NCBI RefSeq assembly: GCF_004363305.1
Contig: NZ_SNZA01000003.1
Location: forward strand, 310,001 to 374,000
Length of the DNA: 64,000 bases
Direction of reading: 5' to 3'
Source of the DNA: Marinomonas communis
GTDB lineage: Bacteria; Pseudomonadota; Gammaproteobacteria; Pseudomonadales; Marinomonadaceae
The notes under the pieces are model-generated. The model was not told the origin of the DNA, searched no databases, and saw only the letters and a list, made by a program, of their open reading frames with translations. The translations under genes and the position numbers were made by a program. Positions 1 through 6,811 of the stretch are shown here, in pieces. Numbering within the stretch: position 1 is the first letter of the stretch; every line of letters begins with the position of its first letter.

Positions 1-1
1 C

Positions 2-133
2 CGTGCAGCATTGCAATGCTATCCCACTGTGGCACGATTGATTTGCGAACCAAATGGCGACCACAGTTTTGTCGGCTTCGAGCGCTATCTTGATGAATTG
101 CTTAGCTTCGCAGGATTTTCGTTGAATAATTAA
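2..133 (+). CDS. yqiA: YqiA-like alpha/beta-fold esterase, C-terminal end only
   Basis: Partial gene cut by the window start. The 43 readable residues end with a segment containing GDHSFVGFERY, which matches the C-terminal catalytic-His segment of the YqiA/YcfP esterase family (His of the Ser-Asp-His triad followed by an aromatic/Gly stretch). Enzymes of this family hydrolyse short acyl esters in the cytoplasm; the natural substrate is not known. The position directly upstream of parE is the same as in Escherichia coli, which supports the call. The other two forward frames are stopped or have no resemblance to anything known. The nucleophile half is outside the window, so activity cannot be judged. 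Confidence 0.68.
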   Translation, partial: RAALQCYPTVARLICEPNGDHSFVGFERYLDELLSFAGFSLNN

Positions 134-234
134 CCTATTGTTTTGATGGCATTTGCCTCTACCAATAGCCCGTTATAGACTCTCCTCAATATTGCTTTAT
201 TTGGCGAACCTTCGCCCCGAACCTTGGAAATACC

Positions 235-2133
235 ATGTCTGCAAAAGAATATAATGCTGGATCCATTGAAGTTCTCAGCGGGCTAGAGCCTGTACAGAAA
301 CGCCCAGGGATGTATACGGAAACGACACGTCCTAATCACCTTGCCCAAGAAGTGATCGATAACTCAGTTGATGAGGCCTTAGCCGGTCATGCTGACCGCA
401 TCATTGTCACATTACACAAAGACAATTCCCTAAGTGTGGAAGATAACGGTCGCGGCATGCCCGTTGATATCCACCCAGAAGAAGGAGTGTCAGGTGTTGA
501 GTTAATCCTGACCAAGCTGCATGCGGGCGGTAAATTTTCTGGTGATAACTATCAGTTCTCAGGCGGTTTGCACGGGGTTGGCGTCAGCGTCGTCAATGCA
601 CTGTCCACCTCTTTAGAAGTGTGGGTGAAACGTGGTGGAGTACAGTATCACATTGGCTTTGCAGACGGTCATAAAGTCTCTGAGCTTGCTGAAGTCGGAA
701 CGGTTGGTAAGAAAAACACTGGTACGACGGTTAAATTCAAAGCCGACCCTAAATACTTCGACAGTGGTAAATTCTCGCTTACGCGCTTAAAGCACTTATT
801 GAAAGCCAAAGCGGTATTGTGCTCAGGCCTACATGTGGTGTTTGTTGACCAAAGTGGGCCAGCTGAAGAGCGCGAAGAATGGTTCTATGAAGACGGCCTT
901 AAAGACTATCTACTTAAAGCTAACGAAGGCTTCGACCTGTTGCCTGATGAGCCGTTTATTGGTGGTGTTACAGAAATTACCCAAGGGGTTGATTGGGCGG
1001 TACAGTGGCTACCAGAGGGGGGCGAGTTAATCACTGAAAGCTACGTCAATCTCATCCCAACCGCGCAAGGTGGTACCCACGTTAATGGCCTTCGTACAGG
1101 CTTGTTAGAGGGGATTCGAGAGTTCTGTGACTTCCATAGCTTGTTGCCGCGCGGTGTAAAGCTGACCGCTGAAGACGTTTGGGACCGTTGTAGCTACGTG
1201 CTATCGGCGAAGCTTCAAGAGCCACAGTTTTCTGGACAAACCAAAGAGCGTTTATCGTCTCGCCAAATCGTTGCGTTTATCTCTGCGACGGTTAAAGACG
1301 CCTTTAGTCTATGGCTTAACAAGCACGTTGAAGACGGTAAGAAAATTGCCGAACTGATTATTAGCAGCGCCCAAAAACGCTTGCGCGCGAGTAAAAAAGT
1401 GGTGCGTAAAAAAGTCACCCAAGGTCCAGCACTGCCTGGTAAGTTGGCGGATTGTGCGGGACAAGATGGTCGTACCAGTGAGCTTTTCTTGGTGGAAGGG
1501 GACTCGGCTGGAGGCTCTGCCAAACAAGCTCGGGACAAGGATTTCCAAGCCATCATGCCTCTTCGCGGTAAGATCCTAAACTCTTGGGAAGTGGATTCGA
1601 CTCAAGTGCTTGGTTCCCAAGAAATTCATGATATCTCTGTCGCATTAGGCGTTGATCCTGCTGACGATGACTTATCTGGTTTGCGCTATGGCAAAGTGTG
1701 TATCTTGGCCGACGCAGACTCTGATGGTCTGCACATCGCGACGTTATTGTGCGCTTTATTTGTACGTCATTTCCCGGCGTTAGTGAGAGAAGGTCACGTA
1801 TTTGTGGCCATGCCACCACTTTACCGTATTGATATGGGTAAAGAAGTTCATTACGCCTTAGACGATGAAGAAAAAGACATTATCCTGCATAAGCTTGAGG
1901 CGGAGAACAAACGAGGTACGCCAAACGTGCAACGCTTTAAGGGCTTGGGTGAAATGAACCCTGCTCAACTGCGTGAAACCACCATGGCACCTGACACTCG
2001 TCGTCTCATTCAATTGACAATGGAAGATCCATTATCGACAGGTGAAGTATTAGACAAATTGCTGTCTAAAAAGCGTGCTAATGACCGTAAAACATGGCTA
2101 GAAACCTATGGAAACCTTGCCGTGGTTGATTGA
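235..2133 (+). CDS. parE: DNA topoisomerase IV subunit B (ATPase subunit)
   Basis: 632 residues, the normal length for ParE. The N-terminal GHKL ATPase domain shows the ATP-lid and Mg-binding signatures (EVIDNSVDEALAG near residue 40, DNGRGMPVD, and GGLHGVGVSVVNALS near 110-125). The C-terminal TOPRIM domain shows LVEGDSAGGSAKQARD (about 418-433) and DADSDGLH (about 493-500), which carry the metal-binding acidic residues. With ParC (not in this window) it decatenates daughter chromosomes. It is separated from the preceding esterase gene by about 100 bp and probably has its own promoter. The quinolone-determining region looks ordinary. Translation starts at the ATG at 235. Confidence 0.97.
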   Translation: MSAKEYNAGSIEVLSGLEPVQKRPGMYTETTRPNHLAQEVIDNSVDEALAGHADRIIVTLHKDNSLSVEDNGRGMPVDIHPEEGVSGVELILTKLHAGGKFSGDNYQFSGGLHGVGVSVVNALSTSLEVWVKRGGVQYHIGFADGHKVSELAEVGTVGKKNTGTTVKFKADPKYFDSGKFSLTRLKHLLKAKAVLCSGLHVVFVDQSGPAEEREEWFYEDGLKDYLLKANEGFDLLPDEPFIGGVTEITQGVDWAVQWLPEGGELITESYVNLIPTAQGGTHVNGLRTGLLEGIREFCDFHSLLPRGVKLTAEDVWDRCSYVLSAKLQEPQFSGQTKERLSSRQIVAFISATVKDAFSLWLNKHVEDGKKIAELIISSAQKRLRASKKVVRKKVTQGPALPGKLADCAGQDGRTSELFLVEGDSAGGSAKQARDKDFQAIMPLRGKILNSWEVDSTQVLGSQEIHDISVALGVDPADDDLSGLRYGKVCILADADSDGLHIATLLCALFVRHFPALVREGHVFVAMPPLYRIDMGKEVHYALDDEEKDIILHKLEAENKRGTPNVQRFKGLGEMNPAQLRETTMAPDTRRLIQLTMEDPLSTGEVLDKLLSKKRANDRKTWLETYGNLAVVD

Positions 2134-2154
2134 TCCTTGTGAGGGATTTTTATG

Positions 2155-2194
2155 CCTATTCGTAAAGGTTTTACGAAGTTTTAATAAGAATAGG
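2155..2194 (+). terminator. Hairpin after parE, possible weak terminator
   Basis: A 7-bp inverted repeat (CCTATTC at 2155-2161 and GAATAGG at 2188-2194) encloses a second, competing hairpin (CGTAAA at 2161-2166, TTTACG at 2170-2175). No clear T-run follows, so its role as a terminator is uncertain. Confidence 0.3.
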
Positions 2195-2289
2195 TAAAGA
2201 GTGCTTCACTGACAGTGTGGTGATTTTGTTTTAAACCTATACTGTGACAATCTAAAGCGACTGAAATTGATAATAAGGTGAATTGAAGG

Positions 2290-2970
2290 ATGTTTAGACT
2301 CAAAAGTGTTGCTGCAGTCGCAGCCTTGGCCGTATTACTAAGTGGTTGTCAGTCAATGCAACGTCAAAACGCAACGACTGGAGAAACTGAAACGAATTCA
2401 ACTTCCAAAGGGGCGATAGTTGGTGCAGTTTCCGGGATTCTCATAGGTTTAGGAACTGGTGACAACGCCAAAGAGAGACGCAATCGTGCGCTTGCTGGTG
2501 CCATTGCTGGCGGTGCAGTGGGTGCCGGTGTTGGTAACTACTTCGACAGGCAAGAAGCTGAGTTGCGTGAGGAATTGCAAAACTCAGGTGTCCAAGTTCG
2601 TCGTGTAGGACAGGATCAACTTGTGTTAGTGATGGAAAACGGCATTGGCTTTGAGTCTGATTCATACATGTTGGATTCCTCTATTTACAGCACATTAAAT
2701 GGTGTGGCGCGAGTACTTGTCGAATACCCTGATACCGTGTTGATGATCACTGGCCACACTGACAGTACAGGAAGTGAGTCTTACAATCAGACGCTGTCGT
2801 TAAAGCGTGCAGAGTCTGTTAGTAGTTATTTAGCTGGACAGCGAGTGGCTACAAATCGGTTATCGACCATGGGGATGGGAGAAACATCACCTATCTGTGA
2901 TAACTCAACCAGCCAAGGCCGTAAATGTAATCGTCGTGTAGAAATCAGCATTTATCCAAAAGCTAATTAG
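2290..2970 (+). CDS. OmpA-family lipoprotein with glycine-zipper segment (YiaD-like)
   Basis: 226 residues. A lipoprotein signal peptide ends in LLSGC, so Cys20 is the predicted lipidated residue. It is followed by a Gly/Ala-rich glycine-zipper region (about 40-95: IVGAVSGILIGLGTG and ALAGAIAGGAVGAGVG) and then a C-terminal OmpA-like peptidoglycan-binding domain (about 115-225) with ITGHTDSTGSESYNQTLS and the NRRVEI ending typical of the fold. Domain order and length match E. coli YiaD. It probably sits in the outer membrane and tethers it to peptidoglycan. A GAAGGA ribosome-binding site lies just before the ATG. It is monocistronic, with a hairpin downstream. Confidence 0.9.
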   Translation: MFRLKSVAAVAALAVLLSGCQSMQRQNATTGETETNSTSKGAIVGAVSGILIGLGTGDNAKERRNRALAGAIAGGAVGAGVGNYFDRQEAELREELQNSGVQVRRVGQDQLVLVMENGIGFESDSYMLDSSIYSTLNGVARVLVEYPDTVLMITGHTDSTGSESYNQTLSLKRAESVSSYLAGQRVATNRLSTMGMGETSPICDNSTSQGRKCNRRVEISIYPKAN

Positions 2971-2977
2971 TCTCTAT

Positions 2978-3018
2978 TTGTTCCGCGTTGACTCATTCAG
3001 TGAGTAAGCGCGGAACAA
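2978..3018 (+). terminator. Hairpin terminator after the OmpA-like lipoprotein gene
   Basis: A 10-bp perfect stem (TTGTTCCGCG at 2978-2987, CGCGGAACAA at 3009-3018) with an inner ACTCA/TGAGT stem begins 8 bases after the stop codon. It is followed by TCCCCCC rather than a T-run, so it may act as an mRNA 3'-end stabiliser as much as a terminator. Confidence 0.6.
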
Positions 3019-3088
3019 TCCCCCCTGCGAAATCCCACAAAACCGTTTACACTTAGTGTCTACTTCCAACAAATAATAGAGATGTACC

Positions 3089-3697
3089 ATGCAAGACGAT
3101 GCTTTGCCGATTGAGGCTATGTACGAACGCCTCGATTACTACCTACATAACTATGGCAGTGAGCGCTCTATAATGAGTGTTTCCGAGCTTGATGGTTTTG
3201 TGACGGCTATCGGTTGCAGTAAAGATCTGCTTGCGCCAAATGACTGGTTTCCAGCAATTTGGGGAACCAGCGAGGATCAGCCTGCATGGGGAGATAAAGA
3301 GGAAGAAGACGAATTTTACGGTTTGGTGATGTTACTTCATTTAGAAGCGGTTGATGGATTAATCAACGGTAACCTTAACCCTATTTACCTTGAACATGAT
3401 GATCAAGCAGGTCATGTGACGGTCATTGTTGAGGATTGGTGTGTTGGGTTTATGCGTGGAGCGAGGCTGACTGGTCTAAATCAAGCTGGCGATCGAGAGT
3501 TTCGTGATGATGTGCTCGCCAGTGTTCGACTCTTTGGCACGCCTGCCGGATGGAAGAAACTGGAAGCAATGAGCGATGCGGAATTAACGTTCTGGCAAGA
3601 AAGCTTAGAGTCTTCAGTCGTGCGTTTGGCTCAGTTTAATCACCCAGAAATTCAGATAGATTCTGGTACAGAGGGCTCGTCACCGACCTTACATTAG
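3089..3697 (+). CDS. YecA/YgfB (UPF0149) family protein
   Basis: 202 residues, acidic, without signal peptide or membrane segments. The N-terminal part has the family pattern (MSVSELDGFVTAIGC near residue 30, followed by P..W...IWG). A central acidic stretch WGDKEEEDEFY and the W..GFM.G segment near 115-120 also fit. The C-terminal zinc-binding SEC-C motif of E. coli YecA is absent; the protein ends in a Ser/Thr-rich tail. The molecular function of the family is unclear. It is a single gene between a hairpin and a strong bidirectional terminator. Confidence 0.8.
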   Translation: MQDDALPIEAMYERLDYYLHNYGSERSIMSVSELDGFVTAIGCSKDLLAPNDWFPAIWGTSEDQPAWGDKEEEDEFYGLVMLLHLEAVDGLINGNLNPIYLEHDDQAGHVTVIVEDWCVGFMRGARLTGLNQAGDREFRDDVLASVRLFGTPAGWKKLEAMSDAELTFWQESLESSVVRLAQFNHPEIQIDSGTEGSSPTLH

Positions 3698-3704
3698 TTA
3701 AAAA

Positions 3705-3729
3705 AAAGGGGCTTCAAGTGAGCCCCTTT
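3705..3729. terminator. Bidirectional intrinsic terminator between convergent genes
   Basis: A 9-bp perfect stem (AAAGGGGCT at 3705-3713, AGCCCCTTT at 3721-3729) with a 7-base loop and an A-tract before it lies between the YecA-family gene (+) and the aminotransferase gene (-), and can serve both. Confidence 0.85.
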
Positions 3730-3750
3730 GTCTATATGTTGTGCGCTTTA

Positions 3751-4947
3751 TTAGCCAACCACCTTTGCAATGGACTCGCATAGGTAATCAATGTTGCTAT
3801 CGCTGACACCTGCTACACTCATGCGACCGGTGTCTGCAATGTAGATGGAATAATCAGAACGCAATGTGCGAACTTGCTCTAGTGTTAGGCCAGAGTAAGA
3901 GAACATACCGCGCTGTTTCTCGATAAAGCTGAAATCTTTGCTCACACCGGAAGCCGCTAGTTTTTCCACTAACTTGCTACGCAGGCCATTGATGCGATCA
4001 CGCATTTGCGTCACTTCTTGTTCCCACATAGCGTACAACTCAGGATTGTTCATAATCGTGTAGACCACGGTTGCACCGTGTGCTGGTGGCATAGAGTAGT
4101 TCGCTCGAATAGCTTGACCGATGATCGAGAAAGCACTTTTCGCTTCTTCTGCCGTTTCAGCAATGACACTTAAACCACCACAACGGTCACGGTAGATACC
4201 GAAGTTTTTCGAGAAGGAATTAGCGATCAACATGCTTGATACGCGTTCAGCCATGTAACGTAGACCTGCCATATCTTCTTCAAGACCGTCACCAAAACCT
4301 TGGTAAGCAGCATCCACTAGAGGCAGTACGTTACGCTCGTTAACCAAATCTGTCAGTGCATGCCAATGTTCGATTTTTAGATCGACGCCAGTTGGGTTAT
4401 GGCAGCAAGCGTGTAGAAGTAAAACGTCGCCTTCTTTAAGTTCTGCTTGCAGGAAACTCATCATGTCGTCAAAGCGAACATCGTTAGTTGCTGGATCATA
4501 GTAAGGGTATTCAATCACTTCAACGCCTGCAGAGTTGAAGATAGAAGTGTGGTTACCCCAGGTCGGATCGCTTACAAACAAACGTGCGCCTTTTAGGTTA
4601 GCACTGATAAAGTCCGCAGCTACCTTAAGAGCGCCTGTGCCACCCGGTGTTTGCGTTGATTGAATACGGCCTTGTTGGATGACATCGCTGTTGGAACCAA
4701 GCAATAGGTTCTGAATCAGTGGTGCAAATTCTGCTGCGCCGTATACTCCCAAATACGCCTTGGTTGCTTCGTTTTCAACCATTATAGCTTCCGCTTTTTT
4801 AACGGACTCTAGAATTGGTGTGCGACCTAAATCATCTTTATAAACACCCACACCTAAATCAATTTTCTTTGGATTCGGATCTTGTTGGTGGGCAACGATT
4901 AGGGCTAACAAAGGATCGCCAGGAACGGCTTTCAAGTGTTTAAACAT
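3751..4947 (-). CDS. Aspartate/aromatic amino acid aminotransferase
   Basis: 398 residues, class I fold-type I PLP aminotransferase. The PLP-binding Lys is about residue 247 in NSFSKNFGIYRDRCGG. Other family marks are the N-terminal DLGVGVYKDDLG, LLLHACCHNPTGVD (cofactor-contacting Asn) and the C-terminal GRMSVAGV with the substrate-carboxylate region. It transfers the amino group from aspartate or an aromatic amino acid to 2-oxoglutarate in the cytoplasm. The SKNFG variant around the Lys is closer to AspC than TyrB, but the specificity cannot be settled by eye. It has its own promoter region, shared divergently with a methyltransferase gene. Confidence 0.93.
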   Translation of the reverse strand: MFKHLKAVPGDPLLALIVAHQQDPNPKKIDLGVGVYKDDLGRTPILESVKKAEAIMVENEATKAYLGVYGAAEFAPLIQNLLLGSNSDVIQQGRIQSTQTPGGTGALKVAADFISANLKGARLFVSDPTWGNHTSIFNSAGVEVIEYPYYDPATNDVRFDDMMSFLQAELKEGDVLLLHACCHNPTGVDLKIEHWHALTDLVNERNVLPLVDAAYQGFGDGLEEDMAGLRYMAERVSSMLIANSFSKNFGIYRDRCGGLSVIAETAEEAKSAFSIIGQAIRANYSMPPAHGATVVYTIMNNPELYAMWEQEVTQMRDRINGLRSKLVEKLAASGVSKDFSFIEKQRGMFSYSGLTLEQVRTLRSDYSIYIADTGRMSVAGVSDSNIDYLCESIAKVVG

Positions 4948-5087
4948 AGTGGGAGTTTTCCTTACGGGTTTGGGTTCAGTTCACGTATTAAGTGACCAAA
5001 AGGTTCTCTTATTCTGCCCGTTTGACGCTAAAATACAATTCAATCAAACGTGAATAATTACGAACTTTTAATAAACTGTACAAAAAA
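4948..5087. promoter_or_regulatory. Divergent promoter region, aminotransferase / methyltransferase
   Basis: 140 bp between two divergent start codons, AT-rich on the methyltransferase side (5030-5087). Promoters for both genes must lie here or overlap the genes. No recognised operator was found. Confidence 0.5.
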
Positions 5088-6290
5088 TTGAACACTACAA
5101 AATACTTGCTCTCAGAAGAGGGTTATCAAAACCTATTTAAGCAATTAGATGCATGGCTGTTTGAGCATAAGCGCTTGTGGGATGTACAGGCATTTCACTC
5201 ATTAGAGCTGCCTTGGTTGGAGACAGATCCCGAGATGTGTCAGTGGTTGTCTTGTCATGAGGGTATTCCTAGTTCTGATCAAGTAGAAGCTGCCTTGTTG
5301 CGGTTTCTACCCTCTTTTGCACCTATGCAATGGAATTGGGGGGATTTGACACAGCCAGATGCCCTTGTCGAACCTTCTAGCCATTTCAAAGCCGGTATAA
5401 AAGGGCGCAAATGGTCGCAAATCGAAGCATTTAGCCGATCGATTCAACCAACATCCGAAGTCGTTGAGTGGTGCGCAGGGAAAGGACACCTAGGTAAGCT
5501 TATTGCGTTTCAGCATCAGTGTGCTGTGCATAGTTTAGAGTGGCAAGCCAGCTTATGTGAAGCGGGGCAAGCAGAAGCAAGCAAGCGACAAATTTCACAG
5601 CGTTTTAGTCATACCGATGTTTTAAAAGGTGAGGGCAAATCAGCGCTGTGTGATGCAAGCAGTGCAGTAGCATTACATGCCTGTGGCGATTTACATAGCA
5701 CCTTGATTGAACAAGCCATTGAAGCACACATTCAGTATTTGGCTATTTCTCCATGCTGTTACCACTTAACTAACTCTTCAAACTATCGACCTCTTTCACA
5801 GGCTGCTCTGGCTGCCTGTACACATCTTTCTCAGGACAACTTAAAGCTGGCTGTTAAAGAGGTCGTGACGGCGGGGGCGCGTGAACAGCGTTTAAAAGAT
5901 GTAGAGCTAGCGTACCGTTTAGGGTTTGATGCTTTGCAGCGGCATGTTTTACAGCAGGATTCATATTTAACGGTGCCATCTTGTGGCAAAGCTTTGTTAA
6001 ACGATGGTTTTGCTGCATTTGTCGATTGGGCCTCTCAACAAAAGAATCTTTCTTTTAAGTTGTCCTCTGAAGCTTTGCAAGAATTTGAAAGTATAGGGTA
6101 TCAACGAGTGATGCAGGTACAGAAAGTAGAAAGTGTCATGCAGTATTTTCGCCGTTCACTTGAGCTTTGGTTGGTATTAGACCGAGCATTAAGATTAGAA
6201 GAGACGGGTTATCAAACCTTGATAACTACGTTTTGTGATAAAGCGATCACTCCCAGAAATATACTGATCACCGCTAATCTTAGAGCCTAA
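5088..6290 (+). CDS. SAM-dependent methyltransferase (Methyltransf_32-like)
   Basis: 400 residues. The middle region (about 120-235) is a Rossmann methyltransferase: VVEWCAGKGHLGKLIAF is the glycine-rich SAM motif I, and AVALHACGDLHSTLIEQAI and LAISPCCYHLTN form the acidic and catalytic-loop motifs. The (S/D)PCCYH pattern is typical of the Methyltransf_32 group, which includes eukaryotic METTL25/GSTCD-like proteins; substrates in bacteria are not known. The best start is TTG at 5088, preceded only by an A-rich stretch, so the exact N-terminus is uncertain. The gene is transcribed alone, divergent from the aminotransferase. Confidence 0.78.
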   Translation: MNTTKYLLSEEGYQNLFKQLDAWLFEHKRLWDVQAFHSLELPWLETDPEMCQWLSCHEGIPSSDQVEAALLRFLPSFAPMQWNWGDLTQPDALVEPSSHFKAGIKGRKWSQIEAFSRSIQPTSEVVEWCAGKGHLGKLIAFQHQCAVHSLEWQASLCEAGQAEASKRQISQRFSHTDVLKGEGKSALCDASSAVALHACGDLHSTLIEQAIEAHIQYLAISPCCYHLTNSSNYRPLSQAALAACTHLSQDNLKLAVKEVVTAGAREQRLKDVELAYRLGFDALQRHVLQQDSYLTVPSCGKALLNDGFAAFVDWASQQKNLSFKLSSEALQEFESIGYQRVMQVQKVESVMQYFRRSLELWLVLDRALRLEETGYQTLITTFCDKAITPRNILITANLRA

Positions 6291-6483
6291 AACATCGATG
6301 TTGAGTAAGTGTTTTGGCGCTGATAAGTAAATTTTGAGTCAGCTCAAATAAAAGTGATTATCATCCATTGCTTTCGCAACAAAACGGGCGCATGATGTTG
6401 TTATAAACAGCATGAGTTTGAGGCAATGTCATCGCCGCCCAAACTGCTTATCAAAATAGCTGTATGCGAAGGAACCTATCATC

Positions 6484-6678
6484 ATGAAATACCTATACAT
6501 GGCTGGCGTTTTAGCTGTCGCTCTTTTCGTTATTATCACTCCAGATGCCGATAATGCCTTTGAGGCAAACCTTGAAAACTGCAACTCCGATAATCTTCGA
6601 CAAATCACCGATGAACGCATGATGTGGCAATTGTCTGGTGAATGCCAAAAGGAAGGCATGTACGAATTAAATAGTTAG
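6484..6678 (+). CDS. Small exported or membrane-anchored protein of unknown function
   Basis: 64 residues. There is a good ribosome-binding site (GAAGGA about 11 bases before the ATG). A hydrophobic stretch at about 4-19 (YLYMAGVLAVALFVII) can serve as signal peptide or anchor and is followed by a short polar domain with two cysteines (NC at about 37 and EC at about 56) that could form a disulfide. A terminator-like hairpin overlaps the stop codon, which supports a short independent transcript. I do not recognise the family. An opposite-strand reading frame over the same bases lacks these features. Confidence 0.55.
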   Translation: MKYLYMAGVLAVALFVIITPDADNAFEANLENCNSDNLRQITDERMMWQLSGECQKEGMYELNS

Positions 6679-6693
6679 TAACAACTATTTTTT
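6670..6693 (+). terminator. AT-rich intrinsic terminator after the small exported protein gene
   Basis: Stem AATAGTT (6670-6676) / AACTATT (6683-6689), 6-base loop, then TTTT. The stop codon lies inside the hairpin. A second hairpin (AGAGGTTCT 6706-6714 / AGAATCTCT 6718-6726) follows. Confidence 0.55.
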
Positions 6694-6730
6694 ACATTCC
6701 TTAGTAGAGGTTCTCGAAGAATCTCTCTAA

Positions 6731-6811
6731 TCTTATACACATAATAAATTAGCAGCGGATGCACTTTCAGTGGGCAAAGGAACGACCTTTACCGTATTCT
6801 GGGGTGTATGA
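6731..6811 (+). pseudogene. Remnant of the C-terminal end of a histidine kinase
   Basis: The frame ending at TGA 6809-6811 reads ALSVGKGTTFTVFWGV. SxxGKGTTFTVxW is the characteristic last strand (G2-box region) of HATPase_c domains, where kinases usually end in a short tail like this one. The frame is open back only to a TAA at 6728-6730, with no room for a kinase, so only the 3' end of the gene appears to survive. The next gene starts with GTG directly after this TGA (TGAGTG), as would be expected if the two had been translationally coupled in an ancestral operon. This is inference from one short motif. Confidence 0.5.

Noticed and set aside
3751-4947. Calling this gene specifically tyrB
   Set aside because: The SKNFG form around the PLP lysine is nearer AspC; specificity cannot be decided, so no symbol was given.
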